A DNA stretch of 64,000 nt from Sulfitobacter sp. S190 (GTDB taxonomy: Bacteria > Pseudomonadota > Alphaproteobacteria > Rhodobacterales > Rhodobacteraceae): positions 62,001-126,000 of the forward strand of contig NZ_CP081121.1 of NCBI RefSeq assembly GCF_025141935.1. The letters are read 5' to 3'. Each line of letters starts with the position of its first letter. Position 1 is the stretch's first letter. Positions 33,561 through 43,416 of this stretch are shown here, piece by piece. The notes beneath the pieces were generated by a model. The model did no database searches, was not told the DNA's origin, and saw only the letters and a list, made by a program, of their open reading frames with translations. The translations under genes and the position numbers were made by a program.

Positions 33561-34496
33561 TCAGTACTCCACGGTGATCAGAACGGAATCTGTATAGACG
33601 CCGGCGCGCAAAGGTTGGCCCGCGAACAGCCGACCGTGGACTGTCATCGTTTGGTCATTGCCTGTACCGGTCGTTGCGACAGTCTGGCCGGGGGTCTGGC
33701 CCCAAGGCGTCGTAACCGAACCATTTAGATACAAACCATAGCGCAGCTGTTGGCTTGCGGGCCCGGTCATCCGTCGGTCCGTGGGTCCGCTGGCGCCAGC
33801 GCCCACTCCGTTGTCGAGCGACACGGTGTACCCCGTCCCTTGTGTGCAGCGGATGACGAAGCCGCCTGTGGCCGCGACTGTCGATGTCACGGCAGCGGCG
33901 GCCAGCGTCCCGAAATCGATGGCTCCAGCATCCACCTCGCAACTGGCGGCGACGTCTGCGGTGACGTCAAAGGCATTGATTTGTCGCACCGTGCCAGGTT
34001 GGTTGCACGAATTTGTATTAAATTCGATATGGGCCTGCGCAGTGCCGGAAAACGTGGTGCTATAGGCGCCGGTACCTGTGCCGACACCTGATGACGTAAT
34101 ATCGGCAAACACCGGCACATCGATCCTGCCAGTCCCTAGAACCGTAGGAACCCGCACAAATTCGCGATCCCACGTTCCGCCGGACGCGCCATTCCCGCCG
34201 GGGCGCAACTCGTAGGCGAGCGCTGCGGAATCCGCGCGGCGCATGAAACGGGGTGAAAAACCTGCACCGCTGCCGCCCGACCCGGACGCCAAAACGATGC
34301 AGACCCCGATGCTGCCAACACCGGTGCAATTGATGCTTAACGTGCCAGAAGTCTGGTTGCTTACCCCACTGCGCAGACTGACCGTGCCAAACACGATGTC
34401 ACTCATGCTCGACGTACAATTAACAGACTGTGCCTGCGCCATGGGGGGCAGGGCTGTCGAAACGATCAGAAAGAGTATGAACAGCGTTATCCGCAT
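33561..34496 (-). CDS. Tip-like spore coat U (SCPU) pilin with two domains
   Basis: This is a 311-residue secreted protein with a signal peptide (MRITLFILFLIVSTALPPMA) and two consecutive SCPU domains (about 25-165 and 175-311). Each begins with a cysteine-containing strand (VNCTSSMSDIVFGTVS; ASCEVDAGAIDFGTLA). The second ends with a typical SCPU strand (YTDSVLITVEY). Two-domain members such as CsuE sit at the pilus tip, where the first domain binds surfaces. It is the last gene of the four-gene chaperone-usher operon and overlaps the usher gene by 10 bases. Confidence 0.84.
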   Translation of the reverse strand: MRITLFILFLIVSTALPPMAQAQSVNCTSSMSDIVFGTVSLRSGVSNQTSGTLSINCTGVGSIGVCIVLASGSGGSGAGFSPRFMRRADSAALAYELRPGGNGASGGTWDREFVRVPTVLGTGRIDVPVFADITSSGVGTGTGAYSTTFSGTAQAHIEFNTNSCNQPGTVRQINAFDVTADVAASCEVDAGAIDFGTLAAAAVTSTVAATGGFVIRCTQGTGYTVSLDNGVGAGASGPTDRRMTGPASQQLRYGLYLNGSVTTPWGQTPGQTVATTGTGNDQTMTVHGRLFAGQPLRAGVYTDSVLITVEY

Positions 34497-36790
34497 ATTG
34501 CCACCGCCGGGGTGTCGTCTGTTCGAAGCGGCGGGACGCGCGTTTTGCACCGGCCTGTTTCCATTGTCGCGCCTTCGGGAACGCCGTCGAGGAGCACCAG
34601 CCCGTCGTAACCGACCCCCAGATCATGAGATTTGCCGCCAATGATGAGCGCTGATCCGACCGGTACGGGTTTTCCTGTGCTATATTGCAGTTTCACCACG
34701 CGGGTTTGTGCAGCGTCCTTTGTATCAAGAGCTACGAAAATGCCGGACGTACGGGACGGGACGATGTCGGCTGCGGTGACTTGTGCAATCGTGCCTTGCG
34801 CCACATCATCGACATCGATCGATATACGATTGGAATTGTAAGGCTGCACACCTGTAACAACCGCGCGGCCGCTGCGGTTTGTGCGGGTCACAACGCGGTT
34901 TTGCAACCGGACAGGCACATCTGGCGCGCCTACATCCACGACCGCGAAACTGCTTTTGATCTGCGGCCCTGCGGTGATCCGGCGGTCCATCATCGCGAAG
35001 GCACCGCGAAGCCGCAGATCGAGGCTGGAGCGTCGCGATGCGTGACGCGCGGAAACGTCCAGCCGTGCGCGCCTGCCTTGCGCCCAAATGCGCCCTCCAA
35101 CGCGGACTTCACCATCGTTGCGCGCCAGTTCCGCGTCATATCCCCACGACCCTGCTGTGCCATCACCTGCGCGGGACGCGAACACACTCGATCCAGTTGT
35201 GTTGGAATGCGCGATCTGCGTTGCGTGTTTGCCGAATTTCATTGTCACCACAGCGGCCAGTCGCGTGTCGCGCCGCGTCCAATCGTGACTGGCGTTTACG
35301 TTGAGAACAGCGTCCGATCGCCAGACCTTTGAGGAGAGCCCGAGGCTTGTCAGCTGGGTTTTTCGCGTATCGTTTTCGATAGAAATATGGCTCGCTCCGA
35401 ACGTCATTTCTCCCGCATGACCCGGCACGCTCAGACTGACGACGTCACGCCTTCGATCAACGCCGGAAAGTGTGAACCCGTTCTGGGCATCGATCGCGGA
35501 CGCCAGATCGAGATACTGACCGGAGGCGCGGAAATGGCTCGCTTCAAACCGAAGCCTTCCGTTGAGAGGGTGTGCGATAAGTGTTGTATTGTAAAATTTT
35601 CCGCGGGTGTCGTTGTGTCTGCTGTGTCCGAGGGAGAAGCTCACCTCGGCGAGATTTCCGACAACCGCATGCTGGCCAACTGCAACGTGTCGAAAATTGC
35701 GGGTGGCTGAAAGCTGCGCCTCCAATGTCAGCTTGGGTGTGATGCCCCGCCTTATGGTGCCGTTAAAGACCAAATCATCGACATAACTGCTGTCACGGTT
35801 GCCAAAGGACAGGCGGGGATATCCGATTTCGACCGACCAGTCCGCGACCCCGGGGGCCAGCAGGTTTCGCGCTCCGAAGAATGAAAGTTCGGTACGGGTG
35901 ACGGTCCCGTCTTCTCCGCGCAGTGACACAATTGCTGTTCCGGCACCATTAACGACCGGAATATCCTCGATCGTGAAATCGCCGCTTTGTACTTCGGTGT
36001 CGAATACTCGATTGCCTTCAATGAAGACGTCTACGCCGCTAGGCACTGCCACGCTGCCCTCGAAGGCAGGCAGGGGTCGCCGTACCAGATCGCGGCGGAG
36101 CGCAAAGTCGCGGTGGATGCGCAGCCCGCCGAGCCGGACGGGCCTGCCCCAAGACAAAGAGGAAGTGAGCGTGTCCCCCAAGATACCGATTACCGCGGCT
36201 TTGGGATAGTCGATCTCCAACGCTGTACTAAATCGCGTCCAGCTTGCGTTTGATTGACGACCCACCGGTAGACTTAACAAGCCCGTGTTGCGCAGACGTG
36301 CGTTGTTCCAAAAAGTCCACGCCTCGATCCCGATACTGGCACCTTCGAGATCGAACGAGCCGCCTGAGGTTTTGCCACTTCGCAGGTTGAGATCGTAATT
36401 CAGCGCCATGCCAAAGCTGGGGTCAGGCGATAACATCTCGCGCCGTCGTGTCGTGATGCGCTGTGGGGCTATCCGCGTGCGGTCTGCCGTCAAATACAAT
36501 CGCTGTTTTGTCATCTCATACCGCCACGCAAGGCCGGGAATTGAATCAAGATTTACCTTCTTGCGTTTGATATCGCGGGTATCGATACCAACGGCCGCAA
36601 GTTCTTCTCGGTGGGTCGTAAAGCCGTTCCCTGTCTGCTGAACTTCGATGACCAATTGGGTGTCGCGGTCATTTACGAAAACTTGGAGGAAAAGGGACGT
36701 TTCTGCGTGCGCATATCCGACAACTGCAGTGACCAGGGCAAAAATAGCGACGATTGCGCGGTAAACGAATTTGTGGAACGTACTCGGCAC
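34487..36790 (-). CDS. Fimbrial outer-membrane usher (Csu type)
   Basis: This is a 767-residue usher with a signal peptide (about 1-30, ending YAHA). An N-terminal periplasmic domain follows (LQVFVNDRDTQLVIEVQQ), then a barrel with the RGEDGTVTRTELSFFGARNLLAPG stretch, and C-terminal plug/CTD-like segments (TGKPVPVGSALIIGGKSHDLGVG). Ushers secrete and assemble pilin-chaperone complexes at the outer membrane. The start appears to be GTG at 36790, 9 bases after the chaperone stop and in the same reading frame. A TAG is all that separates the two genes, and the ribosome site is weak. Confidence 0.85.
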   Translation of the reverse strand: MPSTFHKFVYRAIVAIFALVTAVVGYAHAETSLFLQVFVNDRDTQLVIEVQQTGNGFTTHREELAAVGIDTRDIKRKKVNLDSIPGLAWRYEMTKQRLYLTADRTRIAPQRITTRRREMLSPDPSFGMALNYDLNLRSGKTSGGSFDLEGASIGIEAWTFWNNARLRNTGLLSLPVGRQSNASWTRFSTALEIDYPKAAVIGILGDTLTSSLSWGRPVRLGGLRIHRDFALRRDLVRRPLPAFEGSVAVPSGVDVFIEGNRVFDTEVQSGDFTIEDIPVVNGAGTAIVSLRGEDGTVTRTELSFFGARNLLAPGVADWSVEIGYPRLSFGNRDSSYVDDLVFNGTIRRGITPKLTLEAQLSATRNFRHVAVGQHAVVGNLAEVSFSLGHSRHNDTRGKFYNTTLIAHPLNGRLRFEASHFRASGQYLDLASAIDAQNGFTLSGVDRRRDVVSLSVPGHAGEMTFGASHISIENDTRKTQLTSLGLSSKVWRSDAVLNVNASHDWTRRDTRLAAVVTMKFGKHATQIAHSNTTGSSVFASRAGDGTAGSWGYDAELARNDGEVRVGGRIWAQGRRARLDVSARHASRRSSLDLRLRGAFAMMDRRITAGPQIKSSFAVVDVGAPDVPVRLQNRVVTRTNRSGRAVVTGVQPYNSNRISIDVDDVAQGTIAQVTAADIVPSRTSGIFVALDTKDAAQTRVVKLQYSTGKPVPVGSALIIGGKSHDLGVGYDGLVLLDGVPEGATMETGRCKTRVPPLRTDDTPAVAICG

Positions 36791-36799
36791 GGGTGCCGT

Positions 36800-37234
36800 C
36801 TATCCCGTAAAGCACACCGGAACGGAGTGTCGAATGCGCAGGCTGATTTCGCTTGCACGGCGTTGGTTGTCCGGCAGTCTGTCAACCAGAACCCGGTAGC
36901 ATTCCCGACCGCGGATCTTGCGCGTGCTGCGCCGAACGATCCGTGCCGTTAATTCCTGCCTGCCCTTTATCTGTGCCATCGGAGGGCTAATGACGACATC
37001 GCGGGTTTCGCGTAACCTCGACGGATGCTGGCCCTCTTTCCATTTGAAAATGCGTAGTTGCACGACCGAACCACCGCGCCCCTCGCTTTTGATGGTCATC
37101 GTGGTCTGGGCATTCCCCGACGCTACTTCAACCTTCGTTGGCGTCACTGAGAGCGACGTCGCACTCGCCACACTCGCATAAAATGCCGCTGTCATCAAAG
37201 TCAGAACTTTCAGCATCGTCGCTTTCTGCAACAT
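36800..37234 (-). CDS. Fimbrial periplasmic chaperone, N-terminal domain only
   Basis: This is a 144-residue PapD-like chaperone with a signal peptide (to about residue 25) and one immunoglobulin-like domain (SLSVTPTKVEV, IKSEGRGGSVVQLRIFKW, then CYRVLVDRLP). Chaperones of this class are usually about 240 residues with a second domain. Here the frame ends at SVPVCFTG, right at the domain border, and the usher starts 9 bases later, so the second domain is absent and not just frameshifted nearby. The donor strand that holds pilins lies in the first domain, so partial function is possible. Either this is a natural single-domain form or a deletion removed the second half. Confidence 0.75.
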   Translation of the reverse strand: MLQKATMLKVLTLMTAAFYASVASATSLSVTPTKVEVASGNAQTTMTIKSEGRGGSVVQLRIFKWKEGQHPSRLRETRDVVISPPMAQIKGRQELTARIVRRSTRKIRGRECYRVLVDRLPDNQRRASEISLRIRHSVPVCFTG

Positions 37235-37245
37235 CTCATTCTCCC

Positions 37246-37743
37246 TTAGTAGATGAGTGTGATCGTCAGTACGTCATTGTAGGAGCCGGCGACGTAACTG
37301 CCTGCCGGCACCTGCCCGTAAAGTGATACGGAAAGGGTATTGGCCGCGTTTATGGAGCCAGAGTAAACGGTTCCCCCGGACGCGACGTTGTTCGCGTGCG
37401 CGGCGTCTGTGTGAATATCGTAAGGCATAAAATTTCCCGCAGATTCCATCCGCCGCTGTCCTGCGCTTTCGTTTTGGCCCCCGTCGATCGTGACGGTTGT
37501 GCTGCTTTGGGTGGCTGTACAGAGAATTTCGATTTCACCCGCGGTCGCTTCGTTCGTAAGGGAGCCGATATTCACGAGCGAAAAGTCTAACGCGGTTGTC
37601 GAGATGCTGCAGCTGTTGGCGACCGTCGCAGTGACGTTCAGGTTTCCTGTCGAGGTCGCGGCCCAAACGGGTCCTACAATACCGATGACCGCAAGCAGGG
37701 CACCGCAGCGTTGCAGCATTGAATTCAGCGGTTTGTTACCCAT
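37246..37743 (-). CDS. SCPU-domain pilin subunit
   Basis: This is a 165-residue secreted protein with a signal peptide (to about PVWAA) and one SCPU domain starting GNLNVTATVANSCSIST and ending NDVLTITLIY. It should be the main shaft subunit (CsuA/B-like) of the pilus. GGAG lies 6 bases before ATG 37743; an earlier in-frame ATG at 37773 is less likely. It is the first gene of the operon pilin, chaperone, usher, tip. Confidence 0.85.
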   Translation of the reverse strand: MGNKPLNSMLQRCGALLAVIGIVGPVWAATSTGNLNVTATVANSCSISTTALDFSLVNIGSLTNEATAGEIEILCTATQSSTTVTIDGGQNESAGQRRMESAGNFMPYDIHTDAAHANNVASGGTVYSGSINAANTLSVSLYGQVPAGSYVAGSYNDVLTITLIY

Positions 37744-37983
37744 TTCTTGCTCCACACTTCTGTCCGGTCGCATCGAGAGTTACTGCCGATGTCTTAAGAA
37801 CAAATGAAGTTTTACACAGAGAGTGGAGGGTGGCCTTGGACGGCGAAAAGGACGGAAATTCGTCGCCACCTATGGAAAAATTATCAAAAGTCTGACGTAT
37901 TTTCTGACAATTTCCTCAGGCGAATTTCTATTCCCGTAACCAATTTCAGGCCAGATCAGCACAGAGAATCTTGACCGTTCGGA

Positions 37984-40900
37984 GTGCAGATTTTGGCGAT
38001 ACTTGATAACGAGCTTTTCTTCGGCACGGATGGGTTTGCCGAAAACGGCGCCACCACGATCACCGAAAACGGGAACGCAACGATCGTTCAGGGGCGGTTC
38101 ACGCCCGGGGCTTGGGATGCGTCCCAAAGCGGTCGAAACGTGTCCGATTTCGGCGCATTCGGTGTGACCGAACCGGTCTCCGCTGAGTTCACTTTCTCGA
38201 ACGCTGTCGAAAACCTGTCTTTCGATATCCAGCATCTGAACGACGATGGCGCGAGCACATTCGACGACAGCTGGACCATTCTCGCATACGATGACAACGG
38301 CGATCAAATTCCGGCCGCCGACATCATTGCCGGATTGACCGGGCTCGACGACGAGACAGTGTCGGTGAACCCGGATGGTTCGGTGCAGATCGAGGCCAAT
38401 GGGACCAATCCCAACGATGTCACGGTCAATCTTGTCGGGCCGGTCTCGTCCTTACAGCTGACCCTGTCGCCGGGTTCGGGCGGGTCGCAAAGTGGCGGTT
38501 CGGGCATCAGCGACTTCAGTTTCGATGTTCCGGTTGCCGATATTGACGGCGACGGTATCGCTGACGCGGACGATCTCGATACCGACGGTGACGGGCTTAC
38601 CGACGCGGAAGAAGGGCTCGCGACTGTTTCGCCTAGCACGATCACCATTGCCTTCAACGGCGACGAATTCGCGGCGTCTGAAGAGGACAATACACGGTGG
38701 GAGCTGCGGGACCCGGACGGAAATCTTGTTGCAAGCGACGACAATATCAGTTCCGGGACGACCGTGACGACCATCTCCGTCGGCGATCTGGGCGATTATT
38801 CATTTACGGTATTTGACGATTTTGGCGACGGGATCTCCGGTGACAATCCGGCGCGTTTCACGGTTTCTGTCGATGATACGGTGGTGATCGATTCTGGGCC
38901 CAACCCGAATTTCGGAACCACGTTCAGCGAGAGTTTTGCGGTTGAAGAACGTGAGGTGACGCGGGACACAGACGGAGACGGTGTTGCCGATCACCTTGAT
39001 CTCGATAGTGATAATGACGGCATTACGGACAACGTCGAAGCCCAAAGCACGGACGGCTATGTCGCACCGAGTGGTTCGGATTCCAACGGTGACGGCATTG
39101 ATGACAGTTATGCCAACGGACTGACACCGGTAGACACCGATGGCGACGGCACGGCCGATTATCTCGATAGCGATTCAGACGATGACGGTGTTTCGGACGC
39201 GGATGAAGCCGGGCATGGACAAAGCCAGCAAGCCATTGACGCATCGGGTGATGCAGATTTTGACGGTATAGCGGATGTTGTCGATGATGTAGACGGCCGC
39301 GATGTGAACGACACTGATGTCGACGGAGGCATCTTTACCCTTTCAGACAGCGACGGAGACAGAAGCGCTTCGGGCAACGGGGCAGCGCCCGGCACGGCTG
39401 ACTTCGATTACCGGGATGCCACAGGGCGCGACTTCATTGTCGAGGGCTCTTCGGGTTCTGACCGGATTGACGATAATTACGCTGGCGATCCGGATAATGA
39501 TCGCATCGACAACAACGATGCGGCAGACGGGTCTGATGACGACCTCGTTCTCGCGGGTGCGGGTGATGATGAGGTCGAGGGGGGCGCGGGCTCCGACACG
39601 TTGCGGGGCGAAGAGGGCGACGACACGCTGACGGGTGGGTACGCGGACGGCACTGCGGGTATTGGCGGGACATCGCAGGTCGGAAACGCGTTCACGGTCA
39701 TCAGTTTGGGCAACAGGTCCGATAGTGATGCTGACGAAACGGATGGTGGACAAACAGACAACGCTGAAGCGCTTTTGGGGACTTTTGGCGGCTTTGGTGC
39801 AGAACTCTATAACAATTTCGCAAGCGCTGTCGCCAATGACACCGATGGCAACGGGCAGGTGGATGACGATGACGACGGCACCGTCAGCGAAACCATCACG
39901 ATTGACGGCACCGACCTTCAGGTCGATTCCGCGACCGTCTATTCCGCAACCGCTACATTTATCGACGGCACGTCCGGCACTTTTTCGGCCGTCGTGTTTC
40001 AAACGACCACGGGCGATGTCTTTCTCGCGCCTGAGTTGTCCGACAATACGGATAATGCGCTCCTGACCAGCGCGCCGATCGAGTCGATTTCGCTCAACGG
40101 TGTCCTTGTCGATAACACGTTCCTGTCTTCGAACAGGCTTGATGCTAACTACCGCGTGCCTGCGAACGATACCTCTGCGGACAGTCTCGATGGTGGTGCA
40201 GGCAATGATGACCTGCGCGGCGCCGCCGGGGATGATACCCTCGAGGGGGGAAGCGGAAATGATACGCTTGGCGGGAGCATGGGGCGTGACAGCCTGATCG
40301 GTGGCGACGGCGATGACGTCATCAGAGTTTCGGAGGGCGATACGGCCGACGGGGGGGAAGGCGACGATCTCTTCATTCTCGAGGATCTGCGCGAAAGTGG
40401 AAATGCTTCCATCACGATTGTCGGTGGCGAAGGGGGGGAGACGGAAGGCGATACTCTCCAGCTTACGCCGGATGTGTCGTTTTCCGATATCACGTTCACG
40501 GATACCGACGACGAAAATGGCGGCCTGTCGGGTAACTTCACCACCTCCGACGGCACGTTTGTTTCGTTTTCGGAAATCGAAAATATCATCTGCTTCACGC
40601 CCGGAACCCGCATCCTTACCGAGGCGGGCGAGCGCGCTATTGATACATTGAGACCCGGCGACAGGATCATAACGCGCGATCACGGCGCGCAACCGTTGCG
40701 CTGGATGGGCCGTCGCTCCGTACCGGGTATCGGTCATTTGGCCCCGATCGAATTGAGCGCAGACAGTCTCCCCGGTTTGTCGTGCACCACGCGCGTCTCG
40801 CCGCAGCACCGGTTTTTGCTGAGCGGTTATGAGGCAGAGTTACTGTTCGGCGAAGAGGAAGTTCTGGTTGCTGCAAAGCATCTGATCGATCATCAAAGCG

Positions 40901-41199
40901 TAAGAAGAATTGCCTGTCCCGAAGTCACCTATTTGCACATGATGTTCGACCACCATGAGGTCGTATTCGCAAACGGTTGCGCAACCGAAAGTTTTCACGC
41001 AGCGGATACAGGTATGTCTGCCGTTTCGGCGAAAGCGCGCGAGGAAATCTTCGCGATCTTCCCGGAACTGCGATGGAACTTCGGTGGCCACGGAGCAACA
41101 GCACGTATGTGCCTAACGGCACGAGAAGCGCGTCTTCTGTCGTCGCAGGGCGATGTCGCAAATCACAATTCCCGATACCTGTCCGCGTGCGGGGATTGA
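37984..41199 (+). CDS. Calcium-binding RTX/thrombospondin-3-repeat protein with C-terminal Hint domain
   Basis: This is a 1071-residue acidic secreted-type protein. Asp-rich thrombospondin-3-like repeats lie near residues 185-215, 328-350 and 384-405 (DTDGDGxxDxxDxDSDxDG). RTX nonapeptides (GGxGxDxLxG) lie near 525-560 and 732-800. A Hint_2 domain runs from about 870 to 1010, starting at Cys870 ([10 protein letters not shown]) and with [10 protein letters not shown] inside. Hint domains can self-cleave, so the repeat region may be released or anchored. No Sec signal is seen; RTX proteins usually leave by a type I exporter, which is not in the window. The start is uncertain: GTG 37984 is listed, but TTG 37993 has a better-spaced GGAG. 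Confidence 0.82.
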   Translation: MQILAILDNELFFGTDGFAENGATTITENGNATIVQGRFTPGAWDASQSGRNVSDFGAFGVTEPVSAEFTFSNAVENLSFDIQHLNDDGASTFDDSWTILAYDDNGDQIPAADIIAGLTGLDDETVSVNPDGSVQIEANGTNPNDVTVNLVGPVSSLQLTLSPGSGGSQSGGSGISDFSFDVPVADIDGDGIADADDLDTDGDGLTDAEEGLATVSPSTITIAFNGDEFAASEEDNTRWELRDPDGNLVASDDNISSGTTVTTISVGDLGDYSFTVFDDFGDGISGDNPARFTVSVDDTVVIDSGPNPNFGTTFSESFAVEEREVTRDTDGDGVADHLDLDSDNDGITDNVEAQSTDGYVAPSGSDSNGDGIDDSYANGLTPVDTDGDGTADYLDSDSDDDGVSDADEAGHGQSQQAIDASGDADFDGIADVVDDVDGRDVNDTDVDGGIFTLSDSDGDRSASGNGAAPGTADFDYRDATGRDFIVEGSSGSDRIDDNYAGDPDNDRIDNNDAADGSDDDLVLAGAGDDEVEGGAGSDTLRGEEGDDTLTGGYADGTAGIGGTSQVGNAFTVISLGNRSDSDADETDGGQTDNAEALLGTFGGFGAELYNNFASAVANDTDGNGQVDDDDDGTVSETITIDGTDLQVDSATVYSATATFIDGTSGTFSAVVFQTTTGDVFLAPELSDNTDNALLTSAPIESISLNGVLVDNTFLSSNRLDANYRVPANDTSADSLDGGAGNDDLRGAAGDDTLEGGSGNDTLGGSMGRDSLIGGDGDDVIRVSEGDTADGGEGDDLFILEDLRESGNASITIVGGEGGETEGDTLQLTPDVSFSDITFTDTDDENGGLSGNFTTSDGTFVSFSEIENIICFTPGTRILTEAGERAIDTLRPGDRIITRDHGAQPLRWMGRRSVPGIGHLAPIELSADSLPGLSCTTRVSPQHRFLLSGYEAELLFGEEEVLVAAKHLIDHQSVRRIACPEVTYLHMMFDHHEVVFANGCATESFHAADTGMSAVSAKAREEIFAIFPELRWNFGGHGATARMCLTAREARLLSSQGDVANHNSRYLSACGD

Positions 41200-41665
41200 G
41201 CCACACTGAGTGGATCGGCGAAATCTGCCGCTGCCGAACGAAGCAATGCATGATCACCACTGCGCTGTATTAATTCAACAGAGATATGTTCCCGGCGCCC
41301 GTCCGGAGTTTTGGCATGGCTGAGTTTGGTATTTGCGACATTGACGGCGCGGGCTGGGACACAGTTTGCCGACATTAATTCTATCAGAGAGTAAGGCATC
41401 GTCGCGACTACGCCAGCCAACCTACGCGGGATTATTTGTTGTATCTTAACCCTCGCATTCCGTCCTTCGACGGATTTGCGCTTGCGAGGTGCAAGCCGGA
41501 CCGCAAGGCGTTCTGAGTCTGCTAGCGGCTACAAAAGGCAAGCAAACGCCATTTCATAATATAAATTCGTCTCCAAAGGTCGCGTCACGCCGCAAACTCA
41601 CAAAAGCTCATGACAGTCACACTCAAACGCGCGGTCGATCTCTCCGGGCCTTACGAAGGTTTGCC
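41200..41665. other. Intergenic region with no recognised gene
   Basis: This stretch separates the convergent RTX-Hint and AcnX genes. Short open frames on both strands show no recognisable protein. Two small hairpins are visible: CCGTC-cttc-GACGG (41460-41473) and GCTTGC-gaggt-GCAAGC (41480-41496). Neither is followed by a T-run. I see no tRNA or repeat. Confidence 0.5.
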
Positions 41666-42079
41666 TCAAGCCCGTTCGACCGTGACACGGCCGAGCGTCG
41701 GGTCAACTGACACGACTTCTCCGGTAGTGATAAGCGTGGTTACATCGCCGTCTTCGAACCGGTCACACATCGCCATGTCGGCAAGTGCGGCCCCCTGCGC
41801 GAGGATTGTATTCGCCGAGTTCAGCAAAATAGCTTTGGGCGCAATACCACGTGACGCCATCTCATGGAGCATCCAGGCGGTTGCGACACCACCTTTTGCC
41901 GTATTCAAAACAAGAATAACGTCCCGATAGCTCTGACCATGAAGTTTGTGCTGCGGGCGCGAAAATACGCCTTTGATGCGATCAAGGTCATAGCGGGCAG
42001 AGAAGTTATCGTCCGCGACCAGAGCCGTGCCACTGACCTTTGGGCCGATCCCGATATGACATTTCAGAACATGTTGCAT
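41666..42079 (-). CDS. AcnX-type dehydratase small subunit (DUF126 swivel domain)
   Basis: This is a 137-residue DUF126 protein, the swivel-domain partner of aconitase X. Landmarks are GIGPKVSGTALVADDNFSARYDLD, LHGQSYRDVILVLNTAKGGVA with the active-site serine loop, and ILLNSANTILAQGAALADM. It shares one base with the large-subunit gene (TAATG). Split AcnX enzymes are known as cis-3-hydroxy-L-proline dehydratases in bacteria, and related archaeal ones act on mevalonate 5-phosphate. The longer upstream reading is a shadow of the large subunit. Confidence 0.82.
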   Translation of the reverse strand: MQHVLKCHIGIGPKVSGTALVADDNFSARYDLDRIKGVFSRPQHKLHGQSYRDVILVLNTAKGGVATAWMLHEMASRGIAPKAILLNSANTILAQGAALADMAMCDRFEDGDVTTLITTGEVVSVDPTLGRVTVERA

Positions 42080-43311
42080 TAGACAATTACGCCTTTCTCG
42101 GCCGAAGCGATGCAGTCTTCCATTGATGCAAGCGCTGGAAGATATCCGTATCCCCCCAAGATATTTACAATTTTTGTGGAATTGCTCAGCAGTCTCTTCC
42201 AGCCGTTCGCTTCGCCGATTTCGCGGGCATATTGCTGATAGAAACACGTACCTTGAAGGACTTTCCCACCAAATTTCTGTATTGCTTCGTTGTAGTGCAA
42301 TCGCTGCGCATCGGCGTAGACACTCGGTGAGGTGCAGACCAACAGGGATGTGGCCTCGGATATTTTTCGCCCCTGACACAGTGACGCAACCTGCTGCATC
42401 TCGACAAGGCTCAGTTGGGGGGCTGCAAATACCACGACGTCCACCGCTTCGCCCTGTGCACCGAATGGTTGGCGCAGCGCGGCAAGGTCGTCAGATGTCA
42501 CATCGCGCGGCGGCAGGTTCTGTGCGGACACATCTGCGAGGGTGCGGCACTCCGGGGTAATTCCTACGATATGGAAAAGCGGTGTAGAGCCGTAACTCGC
42601 CATAGCTGCGCCCATATGTTTGATCTCGTCTGACGTGGGGCGCGTCTCGATCCCTTCGATCACCGGCACTTCCCAATAGCTACCCGCCATCCGTCCGATG
42701 GTGGCGCCAAGCACACCCCAATCTGTCAACCCTTCGGGCTGATTGCGAACGACATATCGCTGCGTTGCCTGACGGTGCCGGTCAAGATGCAAACCGTAGC
42801 GCGGAGTACGGCCCGTGAGTCCTGCCGCCAAAGCAGAGGGGCCGCCCTCGAAGTTTGACCGCGCGCCGCAGACGGAGTTGGAATAGATGACGACACCGGT
42901 GTCGCCGTACGCGACGTGATCGCCCAGCACAGGTGGCATGATTGTCTGATAATTGATGCAGGTATCTGTCATCATGATACCCATCTTCAGACAAGCCGCG
43001 ACGAACCGACGTTCCAGATCCGCCATCGCTTCTGTCTGGCCCAATGGTTCGTAATACGTCAGATCGACACCCCTTGGATCCGTGATCATCGGAATGGCGA
43101 TTCTGGCTCCTTCGGCCGCGATATTTTCGACAAATTCGACACCCGCCGCGCCCAAAGACTCCGGGTCGGCCATCATATGGGACTGGCTGACCGCCACCAT
43201 GTCTTCGGCATCGAACATGCGACCGACCTGCAACTGGTGTTCAATTGCCCATCGCCTTGCCGGCCCCATTTCGCCAGCAAGCATCGCTGTTTCCTGATCA
43301 TCGAGTTTCAA
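42079..43311 (-). CDS. AcnX-type dehydratase large subunit (DUF521)
   Basis: This is a 410-residue aconitase X large subunit. It begins MKLDDQETAMLAGEMGPARR and contains VAVSQSHMMADPESLGAAG, the cysteine-bearing TDTCINYQTIMPP and SNSVCGARSNFEGGPSALAAG, and GITPECRTLADV. AcnX uses an iron-sulfur centre for dehydration. None of the usual hydroxyproline genes (epimerase, racemase, pyrroline reductase) is near, so the substrate is open. The next gene upstream on the same strand is a GlcD-type flavoprotein, 105 bases away, probably in the same unit. Confidence 0.83.
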   Translation of the reverse strand: MKLDDQETAMLAGEMGPARRWAIEHQLQVGRMFDAEDMVAVSQSHMMADPESLGAAGVEFVENIAAEGARIAIPMITDPRGVDLTYYEPLGQTEAMADLERRFVAACLKMGIMMTDTCINYQTIMPPVLGDHVAYGDTGVVIYSNSVCGARSNFEGGPSALAAGLTGRTPRYGLHLDRHRQATQRYVVRNQPEGLTDWGVLGATIGRMAGSYWEVPVIEGIETRPTSDEIKHMGAAMASYGSTPLFHIVGITPECRTLADVSAQNLPPRDVTSDDLAALRQPFGAQGEAVDVVVFAAPQLSLVEMQQVASLCQGRKISEATSLLVCTSPSVYADAQRLHYNEAIQKFGGKVLQGTCFYQQYAREIGEANGWKRLLSNSTKIVNILGGYGYLPALASMEDCIASAEKGVIV

Positions 43312-43416
43312 GGTTGTGATCCCTTTCCGAGATTGAGCGTGACTGGCGTGTCAGGGCCTGACCAAATCTAAACACCTACAGCACCGCAGGTCTAAGGATT
43401 TATCCAAATACCCGAA

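Noticed and set aside
39343..40809. A 488-codon open frame antisense to the RTX-Hint gene
   Set aside because: It mirrors the repetitive Asp/Gly codons of the RTX gene, has no recognisable domain and no ribosome site.
41200..41665. A small gene in the RTX/AcnX gap
   Set aside because: The short frames lack ribosome sites and recognisable sequence.
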